NCBI GenBank assembly: GCA_947561585.1
Contig: CANNZV010001856.1
Span: 179,127 to 243,126, forward strand
DNA: 64,000 nucleotides
Origin: Caprella mutica
Lineage: Eukaryota; Arthropoda; Malacostraca; Amphipoda; Caprellidae
Direction of reading: 5' to 3'
The position numbers were made by a program, and so were the translations under genes. Numbering within the stretch: position 1 is the first letter of the stretch; each line of letters begins with the position of its first letter. Shown piece after piece: positions 12,701-21,454 of the stretch. The notes beneath the pieces were generated by a model. It saw nothing but the letters and a program-made list of their open reading frames with translations. It had not been told where the DNA came from and ran no database searches.

Positions 12701-14076
12701 TCCTGGCACTGGTGAACAGAGGATCAACATCAAGGGTTAGAAATTGATGGGATTTTGCTTGATGAATTCTATTTTTGTATTTTATAATTTGAATTAATGT
12801 TCTACGAAAATGTGTCTACTGTGAAAGTCTCAATAGGAAGGGGTTAGGAAGGATCTTTCCTATTGAACAATGACCATCTTTTTGTAACTAGCTGTCAGCT
12901 ACTATGCAACTATTGTGGATGGCTATTGTGTATTTACCCAATGTATTAGATATAATTTAGATTATTATTTAGATATAATTTAGAATATATTTTTGAACCA
13001 TTACATATTTGGCACATTAAATCTCTGTTTAATTATATTTTGAAGCTTTACATGACTTTGTAAAAATTACTTCTTTTCAGTTGTGGCTGCCAATGATCTG
13101 AAATGGCGAACAACCGCCGGTGGAATGTTCAAACCCTTCGTAGAGGTGCATCTGATAGGACCTTACCTCTCCGATAAAAAGAGAAAGTTCACAACTAAGT
13201 CCAAGTCAAATGCCTGGAGTCCGAAGTTCAACGAGACTGTCCAGTTGTGAGTTTGATAAATTTAACCAAATTCATTGGTAATCAATGTCAAAAATGTCTC
13301 CCTTTGATAATATTGATGACTATTATATTATATTGATATTCTACAATAAATATGATGACCGACTGTATAGTATGAAATTTCAATTGAAATCAATGCGAGT
13401 TGTTTCTAGGGAATTCATCGTTTCTATCCATTTAAGTTCTATAAAAACTCGTTATGTACATGATGATGTGTCCGATGATGTGCTAGAGAATGTCTAAAAC
13501 CTATTTTCTCTTACAGTCTGATAGGAGGTGACGAAGGACCTGAGAGTTACGAGCTTCACGTCTCAGTGAAAGACTACTGCTTCGCCAGAGATGACAGATT
13601 GGTGGGAGTAGCGGTGCTGCAGTTGAGAGACATTTTGGAGCAGGTCAGTAGAATTAGTTATAAGCTAAATGTCATGAATTGTTTAATTATTTAATTATGC
13701 ATTTAGCCTAGTCATGTTCACGAAGATCCTAGGACAATTCGCCGCCAGGACAAACAATTCGTCCCCGGACGATTCGTTGCCAATTGTTCGGCAACGAGTT
13801 GGACCCTTCACGAAACCACTTGAAGTTCCTTTTATATGATTATTTTTGACGTTTGCAATACAGCTTTGATTTTAAGCAGAAGTTGAATCCTTTACTAATT
13901 ACTCTATGTTGCTTCAGGGCTCCTGCACTCCTTGGTTAACTCTGGGCAAGAGATGTCACATGGACGAGACTGGATGGACAATCTTGAGAATACTCAGCCA
14001 GAGAACCAATGACGAGGTGGCTAAGGAGATGGTGAAGCTGAAGAGTGATGTCAGAAGTGAGCCACCACTGCAGTGA
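634..14076 (+). CDS. unc-13: Unc-13/Munc13 family protein, C-terminal part, spliced (16 exons in window)
   Basis: Munc13/Unc-13 proteins prime synaptic vesicles: the MUN domain opens syntaxin and helps SNARE assembly, and C2C contacts the vesicle membrane. Joining 634-759, 1470-1631, 3119-3232, 4570-4640, 5533-5629, 7455-7676, 7859-8025, 8364-8509, 8874-9004, 9402-9530, 9881-10106, 10883-11035, 12643-12735, 13081-13246, 13517-13643 and 13918-14076 gives one open frame of 762 residues plus stop, with AG/GT at every junction. Residues 1 to about 264 correspond to the MHD1 half of MUN and about 265-530 to the MHD2 half. Residues 531-581 are an unusual linker and about 590-740 are C2C. Family hallmarks seen include [72 protein letters not shown] and [20 protein letters not shown]. 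The N-terminal regulatory part (C1, C2B and so on) lies upstream of the window. Family identity is by recalled similarity, not a database search. Confidence 0.95.
800..1270. repeat. Minisatellite in unc-13 intron 1, about 58-bp unit
   Basis: The unit alternates TATTCCCGTATAGATAGCTA and ATTCCCGTACAGTTAGG blocks. There are about seven imperfect copies with indels, and the shorter sub-blocks are themselves related. The open frame on the minus strand here is a by-product. Confidence 0.9.
1470..1631 (+). CDS. unc-13: unc-13 exon 2 in window (MHD1)
   Basis: The acceptor is CACCCCAG and the donor GCG|GTAAGA; 54 codons, phase 0 to 0. Residues 43-96 include [20 protein letters not shown] and [12 protein letters not shown]. 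The segment aligned with the syntaxin-opening 'NF' pair of rat Munc13-1 (N-x-x-F just before W) reads S-V-D-F here, so the Phe is kept and the Asn position is Ser. That alignment is from memory. Confidence 0.93.
1948..2040. mobile_element. Family-A element, truncated (unc-13 intron 2)
   Basis: The left end reads AAGCTCCGAATTATCGGACA, followed by a CTCGATCATATGAAAAAA-like subterminal part and ACTCGTTATTTTAATT. The right end is missing. Confidence 0.65.
2233..2390. mobile_element. Family-A element, subfamily with AGATAGCACTGTGT centre (unc-13 intron 2)
   Basis: Left arm CTAAGTTCCGAATTTTTGGT, right arm CGATAATTCGTAACTTACCC. The arms are about 60 bp inverted repeats around TTATTAGATAGCACTGTGTA. 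Its right end runs directly into the start of another truncated copy at about 2386-2450. Confidence 0.85.
2386..2450. mobile_element. Family-A element, left-end fragment
   Basis: TAAGTTCCGAATTATCGAAC, then a diverged TTCGTTCATATACATATGAA. It abuts the previous copy. Confidence 0.55.
3119..3232 (+). CDS. unc-13: unc-13 exon 3 in window (MHD1)
   Basis: The acceptor is TTTCCTAG and the donor AGG|GTGAGT; 38 codons, phase 0 to 0. Residues 97-134 begin [20 protein letters not shown] and end [10 protein letters not shown], a conserved Unc-13 stretch (MWSLFA.DMKYA.EEH..H..CKS..YMNLHF). Confidence 0.94.
3250..3350. repeat. Possible retroelement remnant (CTGATGATG...TTCGAAA motif)
   Basis: CTCCTGATGATGAATGG is followed 25 bases later by CTATTCGAAAGCTTGAAACA. 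Similar paired motifs occur at the 3' ends of Penelope-like and some other retroelements in invertebrates. It is short and weak. Confidence 0.25.
3658..3694. mobile_element. Family-A core fragment (unc-13 intron 3)
   Basis: ACTCGTTATTTCAATTGGTA followed by TCCATGATACC is identical in layout to the core of the 18306-18475 copy. No ends are visible. Confidence 0.55.
3815..4530. repeat. Purine-rich minisatellite in unc-13 intron 3, 20-bp unit with 90-bp higher-order period
   Basis: The unit is like GGAATAGAGATTGATGGAGT. A variant, AGAGGGATGAAGTGG, recurs at 4131, 4221, 4311, 4401 and 4491, exactly 90 bp apart, so four-plus higher-order copies are present. The first part (3820-4000) is more diverged. 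The array is almost entirely purine plus T on the + strand. Confidence 0.92.
4570..4640 (+). CDS. unc-13: unc-13 exon 4 in window (MHD1)
   Basis: The acceptor is TTCCCCAG and the donor TGC|GTAAGT; 71 nt, phase 0 to 2. It encodes [20 protein letters not shown] and EYP, then the first two bases of an Ala codon completed by the next exon. The 3' splice site lies just after the 3815-4530 minisatellite, and the intron that follows contains an expanded inverted-repeat element. Confidence 0.93.
4666..5034. mobile_element. Family-A element with internally expanded core (unc-13 intron 4)
   Basis: The left end is TGTTACGAATTATCGG plus TTCACTTCTTCGATCATTCA and AAGAAAAAACGAAAT. The right end is CCGATAATTCGTAATTTA. 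In place of the usual central palindrome it holds eight to nine copies of a 30-bp repeat made from half of that palindrome. Confidence 0.88.
4757..5014. repeat. 30-bp minisatellite derived from family-A core
   Basis: The unit is GTATCCATGATACCTGTAGG plus a short AT-rich spacer (ATTTTCATTT, ATATTCATTT). CTGTAGG versus CTGCAGG variants segregate to the left and right parts of the array. The unit is divisible by three, which explains open frames on both strands. Confidence 0.93.
5533..5629 (+). CDS. unc-13: unc-13 exon 5 in window (MHD1)
   Basis: The acceptor is CTTTAACTAG and the donor GAA|GTGAGT; 97 nt, phase 2 to 0. It encodes (A)[20 protein letters not shown] and [12 protein letters not shown], matching the Unc-13 'YPAWFEPFV.QWL.EN..VS..FL..A..RDKKD' segment. 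The intron downstream carries the 41-copy 36-bp array. Confidence 0.94.
5717..7196. repeat. 36-bp minisatellite, about 41 copies, in unc-13 intron 5
   Basis: The unit is GGGTAAGCAGACTGACTGTG plus TAGGTCTCTTATCCAT. Variants are AAG/CAG at one site, GAC/GAT/CCGAC and TCC/TTC. The 36-bp period keeps frames open on both strands for over 500 codons, but these are repeats inside an intron between confirmed exons. Nearly every unit contains ATGGGTAAG, a consensus-like 5' splice site on the sense strand. Confidence 0.96.
7455..7676 (+). CDS. unc-13: unc-13 exon 6 in window (MUN middle)
   Basis: The acceptor is CTCCCTCAG; 74 codons, phase 0 to 0. It begins [20 protein letters not shown] and contains [20 protein letters not shown]. 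The donor AAG|GTTTGT is weak, but reading through reaches a stop four codons later, and the next exon continues the family sequence exactly ([12 protein letters not shown]). Confidence 0.93.
7859..8025 (+). CDS. unc-13: unc-13 exon 7 in window (MUN middle)
   Basis: The acceptor is TTCGTTGCAG and the donor AAGAG|GTAACT; 167 nt, phase 0 to 2. It encodes [20 protein letters not shown], then [20 protein letters not shown] and [15 protein letters not shown]. The order and spacing match Unc-13 (CILMNN.QQLRVQLEKMFE.MGG). The upstream intron is only 182 nt. Confidence 0.94.
8364..8509 (+). CDS. unc-13: unc-13 exon 8 in window (start of MHD2)
   Basis: The acceptor is TTTCTTACAG and the donor CTAG|GTAATT; 146 nt, phase 2 to 1. 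It encodes (S)[40 protein letters not shown] and VEPLMDLL. This is the 'IKGTG....A..A.DADDVL.P.MDLLD' region that leads into MHD2. Confidence 0.93.
8874..9004 (+). CDS. unc-13: unc-13 exon 9 in window (MHD2)
   Basis: The acceptor is CATTCTTAG and the donor GCG|GTAAGT; 131 nt, phase 1 to 0. It encodes (G)[20 protein letters not shown] and [23 protein letters not shown], a very recognisable Munc13 block (CEKTVLKR.LKELWK...T.E...VLPP.TD). Confidence 0.95.
9245..9400. repeat. Degenerate tandem repeat at the 3' end of unc-13 intron 9
   Basis: Repeats resembling CCACACGGTTCACTACT with 18-20 bp spacing and much divergence. The repeat runs up to the AG at 9400-9401 and so forms the acceptor context of exon 10. 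Confidence 0.6.
9402..9530 (+). CDS. unc-13: unc-13 exon 10 in window (MHD2, invertebrate-type segment)
   Basis: 43 codons, phase 0 to 0. It encodes [20 protein letters not shown], then [20 protein letters not shown] and NIM. I recall an equivalent segment in invertebrate Unc-13 and a different, shorter one in mammals. The acceptor (CGACTCACCACAG) is purine-interrupted because the last 150 bp of the intron is a degenerate tandem repeat. The donor ATG|GTTAGC is non-optimal. The frame and family match make the exon secure; its exact start is slightly less so. Confidence 0.88.
9881..10106 (+). CDS. unc-13: unc-13 exon 11 in window (end of MHD2)
   Basis: The acceptor is TCCGTTGCAG and the donor CAAG|GTATGC; 226 nt, phase 0 to 1. 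It encodes [60 protein letters not shown] and [15 protein letters not shown]. This is the C-terminal, highly conserved part of the MUN domain. Confidence 0.96.
10883..11035 (+). CDS. unc-13: unc-13 exon 12 in window: candidate 51-residue cassette between MUN and C2C
   Basis: The acceptor is GAATCCCAAG (weak pyrimidine tract) and the donor AGAG|GTAACA. Its length is 153 nt and both ends are phase 1, so it can be included or skipped without changing frame. It adds a hydrophilic linker, (V)[20 protein letters not shown] then [20 protein letters not shown] and [10 protein letters not shown], rich in Ser, Asp, Lys and Arg with RKLS and LSRS phospho-site-like motifs. Skipping it joins TQTCQ-G directly to [10 protein letters not shown], which matches the usual Unc-13 linker length. 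That makes this an extra exon relative to the canonical family. It has no recalled homolog; inclusion in mRNA is inferred. Confidence 0.72.
12345..12595. mobile_element. Family-B element (unc-13 intron 12)
   Basis: The arms are CTTTCCACCTGACTTTTTGC TAAGCTCCTCCTACTTTTTC and the inverse (AAAAAGTAGGAGGAGCTTAA), ending GGGTTTTTTTCAG / AAAAAACCCTACTTGTGTAC. The centre holds the palindrome TGATACCTGCAGGTATCA flanked by AGTTGGTATC/GATACCAACT. The outermost left bases are diverged (AACACAAGTAGGGTTT). Confidence 0.9.
12643..12735 (+). CDS. unc-13: unc-13 exon 13 in window (start of C2C)
   Basis: The acceptor is GTTCCCTCAG; the donor AAGG|GTTAGA is non-consensus at +3. 93 nt, phase 1 to 1. It encodes (G)[20 protein letters not shown] and [10 protein letters not shown], matching the first beta strands of Munc13 C2C (VGE.S.QVDLFTHPGTGEHKVTVK). 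Confidence 0.94.
13081..13246 (+). CDS. unc-13: unc-13 exon 14 in window (C2C)
   Basis: The acceptor is TTCTTTTCAG and the donor CAGTT|GTGAGT; 166 nt, phase 1 to 2. It encodes (V)[40 protein letters not shown] and [14 protein letters not shown]. These are the core C2 strands of C2C, with an extra Ala-Gly before GMFKPF. Confidence 0.95.
13517..13643 (+). CDS. unc-13: unc-13 exon 15 in window (C2C)
   Basis: The acceptor is TCTCTTACAG and the donor CAG|GTCAGT; 127 nt, phase 2 to 0. It encodes (F)[20 protein letters not shown] and [22 protein letters not shown], the most conserved C2C segment. Confidence 0.95.
13732..13800. repeat. Short GC-rich repeat in unc-13 intron 15
   Basis: Four diverged 15-17 bp units: GGACAATTCGCCGCCA, GGACAAACAATTCGTCCCC, GGACGATTCGTTGCCA, ATTGTTCGGCAACGA. 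The last two are partly inverted. CpG-rich against an AT-rich background. Confidence 0.5.
13918..14076 (+). CDS. unc-13: unc-13 terminal coding exon with stop
   Basis: The acceptor is TTGCTTCAG; 52 codons plus TGA at 14074-14076. It encodes [40 protein letters not shown] and [12 protein letters not shown]. The end agrees with the usual Unc-13 C-terminus, a few residues after VKLKS. Confidence 0.96.
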   Translation, partial: GSCTPWLTLGKRCHMDETGWTILRILSQRTNDEVAKEMVKLKSDVRSEPPLQ

Positions 14077-14680
14077 GAAGGAAAGCCATAAAGGATATCT
14101 ATGATGGAATCTTGGATAATAACAGTGATCAAAATACCTAACTACTTGGAACTGGCTTTAAGATGTGCCCGGAGTAGCTGATCGAAGATCCTACCTAGTT
14201 GGGACTCCATGAAAGATTTATGAAGACATGCTCCTAAGAAATATTTTATCCTCTAGATCCAAACTGCCTTTTCTGTAATGTAATTTTAATTGGAATGTTG
14301 TAGCACTGTCGAGAACAGAATATTTTATGAGATGATGGAGAGAAATGTGTGATGGTTTGAATAGAAAAGTTATGTCTTTCGAATACCATATTTATTTAGA
14401 GAATTTTCTTATGTTTTGCAAAGAAACAGAACGCTCAAACGGTCTATGGACATGAAAGAATGATTGCCAAAAGAATTGTTAATGAACATCGTTATTTTCA
14501 GTATTTTTTATACAGCCGTCAATACACACTTGTTAAGCGTATGAGTATCACTGAAAACAAGTTACCATAATATTGGTAACTAGAACTGAAATGTCTGTCT
14601 GGTAGGCACCTGTAGTAGTATCCACCAATGTAAATAGTTAGCTTAAAGGAGTACAATAAAAATCTGTTTGTCCTCACTCA
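14077..14680 (+). other. unc-13: unc-13 3' untranslated region (probable)
   Basis: The sequence after the stop codon has no conserved frame. An AATAAA at 14655-14660 is followed by a T/GT-containing stretch (TGTTTGTCC), a plausible cleavage context near 14675-14685. Other AATAAA copies lie further downstream, so a longer UTR is possible. Confidence 0.6.
14655..14660 (+). terminator. Candidate polyadenylation signal AATAAA of unc-13
   Basis: It is an early canonical hexamer about 580 bases after the stop codon, with a GT-rich element 7-15 bases downstream. Prediction only. Confidence 0.5.
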
Positions 14681-16124
14681 CTCTAGTTTATTATGTGTGG
14701 TTTATATTTTCTATATAACTGTGATATGAAGCTATTATTTTATCGACTGGTTGAAGGGTACACTCTATATTCTACTACTAGAGACTGTATTTTATCTGAA
14801 GGAATAAGTATTATTTTGAACATATCATTTGGATTTTGTTTAGCTGTTGCATGAGGTTTTTATCAGTTTCTTGAACGCATGGCATTGAATTTCCTCTCAT
14901 ACGGTCCATTGTTTTATATTGTTATAAGTTGTTGCAAATACCTAATGTGTATTTAGATAATGTTACTATATATTCGTGTATGATAGCGTGTAAGGAACTG
15001 AATAATTCTAGTGACTAGATATTTTTATTTCAATGAACTTTGCCTTCTCACATATATATATTATGTGTAATAAGTTTCTTATAGTTTAGTCAAAGGCATA
15101 TATAAATATATATGATTAAAGTGACTGAATTTTATATATGTATTATATATTCCTATAGTCTCTAAGTTGAAGCACACATAATTAATAGAAACTACTTTTT
15201 GTACATATCACTACTATTGGTACTTCTTTAGTTTAGTTGGTACTATTTGGTCTATTTCTCTCCATGTACATATTCATCCATCGGTGTACAATGTTACCTA
15301 ATCTTCATCATGTAGACGTAATTTCTTCAACACTTCTCTTGGATTAGCTTGATGTGCTAGTCCGCAGGTTGCATTTAACATTGGATTGAAATTGTGCCAA
15401 CATTGGACAGATGCATTAACAATTTTAACATACCTCTTCATTCCGCAATACAAGTATTACCAATTACTGAACACTTCTAATTAAACAACTGAAAAAAATA
15501 TTTGGGCCCACATTTCAGGAACGGGTGAAGAATTCTCAAAGAAAAAATCCTTTAAATTTTCTTTCGATTAAAAACATTTTAAATGTATAGAAAATAATTA
15601 GAATTATCGGCAAAGATAATTGTAAAAATCTCCCATATTCTGCAGTCTGGGTTGGAATACGTTTTACAAGTTAGGAACCGTATTTTGCCCGCTCTTGCAT
15701 TCTTTTAATTCTTCTTGGTTTACTATTTTTTTCGCGTGAATTATCCAATAACATCCGCCATGGCACAATAATGTGAAAGAATACTAATGAAACATTAATA
15801 ATTTATCCACATTTTGAATTTAATTACACGATCGTTGGTATCAGTCTTTTTTAAATGAATACCATCCGGTAATTGAGTAAACACCCTAACAATATTCATA
15901 TTTCAAACCACAAGTCATCACCCTGTTTCCGTTTAAATTCACCTGACCCATATTTTTAGTACAAACAACCCTGCTAATAATTCTGTTAACCTCAGCACTT
16001 TCATTAAGTATAATAATTTAAATTATAAATAAGAAGTGCTCTTGCTGAGTGCAAGTGAAGAGATGATGCTAATATTTAGCAACAGTTTGAAATTCACTTT
16101 TATTCGAATATTTCAATTAGGACT
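14681..16124. other. Non-coding stretch downstream of unc-13
   Basis: AT-rich unique-looking sequence. No long or conserved frame, tandem array or inverted-repeat element was seen. It may include an extended 3' UTR. Confidence 0.5.
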
Positions 16125-16231
16125 AGGCTAAACTTCGCATTATCGGTCAGTTTCACATCTTCGGTCATATAAGAAAAAACGATATTATGACCGAAGATTT
16201 GAAACTGACCGACAATTCGTAATTTACCCTA
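16125..16231. mobile_element. Family-A element, core-less copy
   Basis: The arms TTCGCATTATCGGTCAGTTT and AAACTGACCGACAATTCGTA are separated only by a residual AAGAAAAAACGATATTATGA, so it is a near-complete hairpin of about 107 bp ending TTTACCCTA. Confidence 0.88.
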
Positions 16232-16370
16232 TATTGCTGCATGACAATAGAGTTAAAAACGTTCCTGTTAAGCCCGTTACTACTATACCAAACCCACCAA
16301 TATGGATATTGTAATTCATGCAACCAATATATAGGATCTGATAATAAATAACTGGTCAACCTCATTACAG

Positions 16371-16526
16371 TAGGGTTGAGACAATATGCTTTCAAAATCA
16401 TTGACGAAATGAAATGGTATCGAATGCTGTATACCGCTGGTGTAGAACCATTCAATACTGTTTAATTCTCTCCGTCTATAATATTTTCAGGATCTATGAT
16501 TTTAAAAGCATATTGTCACAAACCTA
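16371..16526. mobile_element. Family-E inverted-repeat element, copy 1
   Basis: Ends TAGGGTTGAGACAATATGCT and AGCATATTGTCACAAACCTA are inverted repeats of about 32 bp. The interior has GGTATCGAATGCTGTATACC. The second copy is at 61432-61599. Confidence 0.8.
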
Positions 16527-16630
16527 CTTATTATAAATATTAACCCATTGTAAATAAGCCTGTAGGTATAATGAGAATTATTTCCCATGTGTACAGTATA
16601 TATGTATCGCAGACAAATGCATAATAACAT

Positions 16631-16816
16631 TATGGGGTGAATTCCTAGTTATCGGAAAGTTCTACATTTTCGATCATGTAAGAAAAAGTATATAATAATT
16701 ATTATATAACTTTAAATTGGTATCAACATGGATACGAATTAAATAGTTAAATTATAATTTTTTTTTCTTTGCATGAACGAAAATGTGAAACCGTCCGACA
16801 ACTCGGAGCATACCCT
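16631..16816. mobile_element. Family-A element, diverged
   Basis: The left end is GGGGTGAATTCCTAGTTATC and the right end GTCCGACAACTCGGAGCATA CCC. The core is reduced to TTGGTATCAACATGGATACG. Confidence 0.8.
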
Positions 16817-17015
16817 ACATACTTTTCACATGTAATATTTTTATTCAAAATATATATTTTAGTGCAGTTGAAACGTCATTTTTTCTACAGTTATTCAGTA
16901 TTTTTTAAGTAATTGGTTACAGGTATATTAAAAACAAAGAAAAAGAAAATTTCTTCTAGAATGTGATGTCAGTAATGATGGAGTAAATCCGGCCATCTGA
17001 TTGGCTGTTGCTTCA

Positions 17016-17023
17016 TGACGTCA
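17016..17023. promoter_or_regulatory. Isolated CRE-like palindrome TGACGTCA
   Basis: A perfect CREB/ATF-type site with a GATTGGCTG (inverted CCAAT-like) motif 17 bases upstream. No gene is seen nearby; a second TGACGTCA lies at 34811. Chance occurrence is possible. Confidence 0.25.
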
Positions 17024-17289
17024 TCATCAACTTAAACTAAATTTTGTGAATAACTACTGAAAAATATAAGAATATTGTAATATCAAATTGGACCTTGTCC
17101 TTTGTTTATCATTGTTAATCATTATAAGTTTATTATAACTAAATTATATTTGATGCATGTATAACAAATGAAGGCTAAACTGTGTATTATTTTTTGGTTG
17201 AGGTTACCTACCTACGTTTTGAACTTTCAAATATTTATTTTTTCACTTTTTTAAAAAGCTATACAAATTAATTGTGTGCTTTTCTTATA

Positions 17290-17442
17290 AGGTGGGATAC
17301 GATCTTAATTATCGGTCAATTCCACATTTTCGGACACGTAAGAAAAAACGATATATAATAAAAATTAAATAAATATCATTATATCGTTTTTTCTTACGCG
17401 TCCGAAAATGTGGAACTGACCGATAATTAAGATCTTACCCTA
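17290..17442. mobile_element. Family-A element
   Basis: The arms are GATCTTAATTATCGGTCAAT plus CCACATTTTCGGACACGTAA and their inverse, about 65 bp each, with an AT-only centre. It ends GATCTTACCCTA. Arm identity is very high. Confidence 0.9.
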
Positions 17443-17651
17443 GTTAAAATTCATCTAAAGAGAGGAAATTATATTAATTTCATACTTCTTTTTAGATGAT
17501 GGACCATATTGCGTTTGGAAGGATTTTACTCTATGTGAAAGAACCTAATCTGTATAAATAGTTATCAATTCAATACACATACTTTTATATACCATTAAGA
17601 AAACCATTATAAATTAGAACAGATTAAAATTTATTTAAAATGGAGTTTATA

Positions 17652-17800
17652 CTGTTACGAATTACTGGTCAGTTTCACATCTTCGGTCATATAAGAAAAA
17701 ATGATATAATAATGATTATTTAATTTTTATTTTTATTATATAGTTTTTTCTTCTTATATGACCGAAGATGTGAAACTGACCGATATTTCGTAACTTACCC
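17652..17800. mobile_element. Family-A element
   Basis: The arms are GTTACGAATTACTGGTCAGT plus TTCACATCTTCGGTCATATA and their inverse, with an AT-only centre. It ends TAACTTACCC. Confidence 0.9.
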
Positions 17801-18079
17801 GACATGAATTTATTGATTATTTAGATATATGTAGTGTACAAAATTTATATGAAATAATTTGTTATCAGCCCGGTTGGTATTATCTTTTTTTTATTATTAT
17901 TGTTATTAGGTATGCATTTGAATATCATAAAATGTAATATTTATAAAAGTTTTCTATGTTTAATAATTAATCTATTAATTGAAGAAGTATGTTATCAAAT
18001 AAATAATAATTATTACCTATATTTTAACATTGTAATTTAAACAAAATGATGTAAGTTGATTTCATTAGAAAAATACTAG

Positions 18080-18182
18080 AGGAAGTTACGAATTATCGGT
18101 CAGTACTACATCTTCGGTCATATAAGTTTTTTCTTATATGACCGAATATGTGGAACTGTCCGATAATTCATAACTTCCCCTA
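18080..18182. mobile_element. Family-A element, minimal near-perfect hairpin
   Basis: The arms meet at TATAAGTTTTTTCTTATA with almost no spacer. The left arm GTTACGAATTATCGGTCAGT pairs with the right arm ACTGTCCGATAATTCATAAC. This is the shortest complete copy in the window. Confidence 0.9.
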
Positions 18183-18305
18183 CAAAACTGAATATAATTA
18201 TTATATTGCTGTCAACTAGGACCACTATTAAATGTTGATGAACTCATTGAATGTATAATGTTAGCTGTACCTACAATTCTTACCAATAATTCATGGTAGC
18301 AAAGT

Positions 18306-18475
18306 AGGCTAAGTTCCGAGTTATCGAACAGTTCCACATTTTCGGTCATCTAAAAAAATTCACATTTTAACTCGGTATTTCAATTGGTATTCATGACACC
18401 TACATGTTGAGTATATATATTTTTTCTTATATGATCGAAATTGTGGAACTGTCCGATAATTCGTAACTTACCCTA
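18306..18475. mobile_element. Family-A element with half core
   Basis: The left end is CTAAGTTCCGAGTTATCGAA and the right end GTCCGATAATTCGTAACTTA CCC. The core keeps one half-palindrome (CAATTGGTATTCATGACACC) after ACTCGGTATTT. Confidence 0.87.
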
Positions 18476-20749
18476 TGGTAATTTTATCCTGTTCATGGAC
18501 CCATCTAGTGTGACGTATGAATTTAAAGAATTGGTGTTCAACACCCATATTGGCATATATTCTATAAATAATTCTATACATAATGATATATTAAAGTAAG
18601 GGGAGGATGAATAAAGAAGTACCCAACCCATTTTCTTTATTGAAATGTTTTATTATCATTAATAATTCCGGAGTTAATATTATTATTCTATCTTGAACTA
18701 AAAGAACCCTAGCTCAAATCTTTAAAATAAAGTAAAATGCAAATATTGTTCTTGTTAGCTAGTTGAATTAAATTATCTTAGTAGGTTGCTTAATTATGCA
18801 TAATTACCTCAATTAATGATACCTACTGATTATAAGATAAAAACTCTAATCTTTACCTACCTACACCTATGCAAAGTTTGCAAACTAGGTACCTAGCTCC
18901 CTAATCTTGATCTATAACTGTTTCTTTGAATCATTCAATTAGCATAGAAAACGGTTCAATCTTCATTAAACTCAGACATATTGAGGCCTTATATGCAAAT
19001 TAGAAGCTTATAAAACATCAGCTCTCTAATCTGACATTCTTCTGATTCTAACATTGATGTAAAGTTAAGCCTGCCTAATACAGAGAAGCGTACCTAACCA
19101 ATCGAGTACCTAGGTAACAATCTAAACAATTAAGGTATTATGACCAATCAACTAGGCTCCTAAGTACCTACTTAAAGTAATCGACTAGTTAGGTGTGCAA
19201 AGACTCAACTACCTAGTCAAATTGAAATATTAATTTACAAGCTTAGTTTAATTGAATCATTTAGATTGAATCAATTCCTCTGTAATGTTACTAAAAGGAA
19301 ATTTAACTGAATAGAGCAATTTACGTATACAAAACAATATAAACATGTAAAACGATATATAAGTAATAAAATGTGTTAAAGTAGCCCTAATGAATAATTA
19401 ATAGAAAATACATTACTACTTGACAGTGTTTATTCTTAGAATTAGGGTAAATTAAACTTATGAGCTAGTTTGATTAAACAACAACTGAACAAGTAAGTAG
19501 CTAGTTATGGTTAAACCCTTTCAAGGAAAAACTAATTAAAGCGAGTTATATACTTTGAACGTTTGAGTACATTATAAGGCGTGCAATAAATTAAAGAAGG
19601 GAGCTGTACGTTAAGGTGTAGGTAGAACATATATAACTACTGACATCGGTTGCTCACCAGCGTTCTTGACCTTATTTGTAAAGTAAACTCTACAGCAAGG
19701 AGTGAACAGCATATAGTACTGTTCAAAATGGGCATGCACCTTAAACCGGTTTAAAATATAATTATACTGAACTGTATTTACCTTCAGTATTTCAAATGAA
19801 ACAAATGAACATCTTGAGTGAATTGCTTTAGTGATAGTTAAGAGATAAGCAACGCATTAGATAGATATGTACCTATGCTTTACTGTTGACCTGCAAGTAG
19901 CTATTGACTCCAAGAGGTCACAACAGAAACGTCATTCGCCAAAGGACTGCACAAAAATAAAAAAATGAAATCTATATATGTAATTCATATCTAGCTTCTC
20001 ATCTCAAATATATTTATACCAAATAAATTAATCGTAAAAATATGAATAATTTGCATAATTAGGTTGCTACTTTGGCATCTGTGGAGGTCAAAGTTGCATC
20101 ATTGGCTGCCACTCTGCCAGACATTTAACTTTTCAGTGTCAGTTGAACGTTTGTTACGTGTGGATGTGACCCAATGCGCTCTGCACATTATCAAATAGAA
20201 TTGATGATAAACGTTCACTTGGATTTTATTATATAAAGTGATTAAATGTATCTTATATTATTCCTATGGAATTTCCTTAACTGAGTATGCAAACTATGTA
20301 TTATTTTTAGTCTGATCTACTGACTTTGAATCTGGATAAAAATTTAAGGTGAGTAAAATTACCTAACTTTTTTTTCCGTTCAGTTTCTTAGGGATACTAA
20401 AAGTCTATGCCTACCTAGTGTCATAAGCAAACTGTAGGCTAATAATGTAACTACCTAGTAATAGATTTTTTTAAAGATAAATACATGCTACTTCACTCCT
20501 ATAACTAGTTACTAGATATTTAACTAGCTATGTATATCTCTCTATTCTCCATGAACTACCTAATTTTTTTTCTAAATCTAGAATCTAGGTAGGTTACGTG
20601 GTCGTCAATAAAATATTTTTTATGGTTGTATCTCTTCAATAAATTTGTGCCTAGGTAGGTATGTTTCTTTTTCAAATTTCAACTGCTGCGGCGACAGGTA
20701 ATTTCAGTTGAGAAACCATCTGGATGTTCGTACTTTAATATTAAAGGTA
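18476..20749. other. Non-coding AT-rich stretch
   Basis: No coding signal was seen. It has many short ACCTAGGT/CTACCTA-like words (especially 18880-19210) without a clear period. Confidence 0.5.
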
Positions 20750-21240
20750 GCTATTAGCTATAGGTTATTAATGTCGTTAATATTATTGTACTGAGGTATT
20801 ATAAAGCTTATTAATGTCTTTAATATTATTATGCTAAGGTATACTATAGCTTATTAATGTCTTTAATATTATACCAAAGGTATTATATAGCTTATAAATG
20901 TCTTTAATATTATTTATTATACTAAGGTATACTACCTATAGCTTATTAATGTATCTAATATTATTATACTAAGGTGTTTTATAGCTTATTGATGTCTTTA
21001 ATAATATACTAAAGATATTATGTAGCTTATAAATGTCTTTTATAGCTAATAATGGTATTGTACAGATTATAAATGTCTTTTATACCGAAAATAATTCTAA
21101 AGGTATTATACTACCTAATGGTATTATATAGCTTAAAATTATTTTATAATATAGGAATTACCTATGAAATCATAGCTGTAGCTTATAAGTGTCTTTTATA
21201 CTGAAGACATTATAGCTATAGCTTCTAAATGTCTCACGTT
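20750..21240. repeat. Degenerate tandem repeat, about 55-65 bp
   Basis: Recurring GCTTATTAATGTCTTTAATA followed by TTATTATACTAAGGTATTATA. At least eight imperfect copies decay toward the right. Confidence 0.75.
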
Positions 21241-21454
21241 CTTTTGATGGATGAACAGTTCTTGGTTGAAAATTTAATAATGTTACTTATAAGGTATAGG
21301 TTTTCTAATTTCATATGCAGCTGCGGTATTCAACACAGGCCTCGGTTGTTATTTTATTTATTTCGAGATAGGTTTGTATTTTCATTTTGATAAATATCCT
21401 TACAGAATTCTTTTTTTTACAAAAAAAATATTTTAATTTGAAGCACCTATACTA

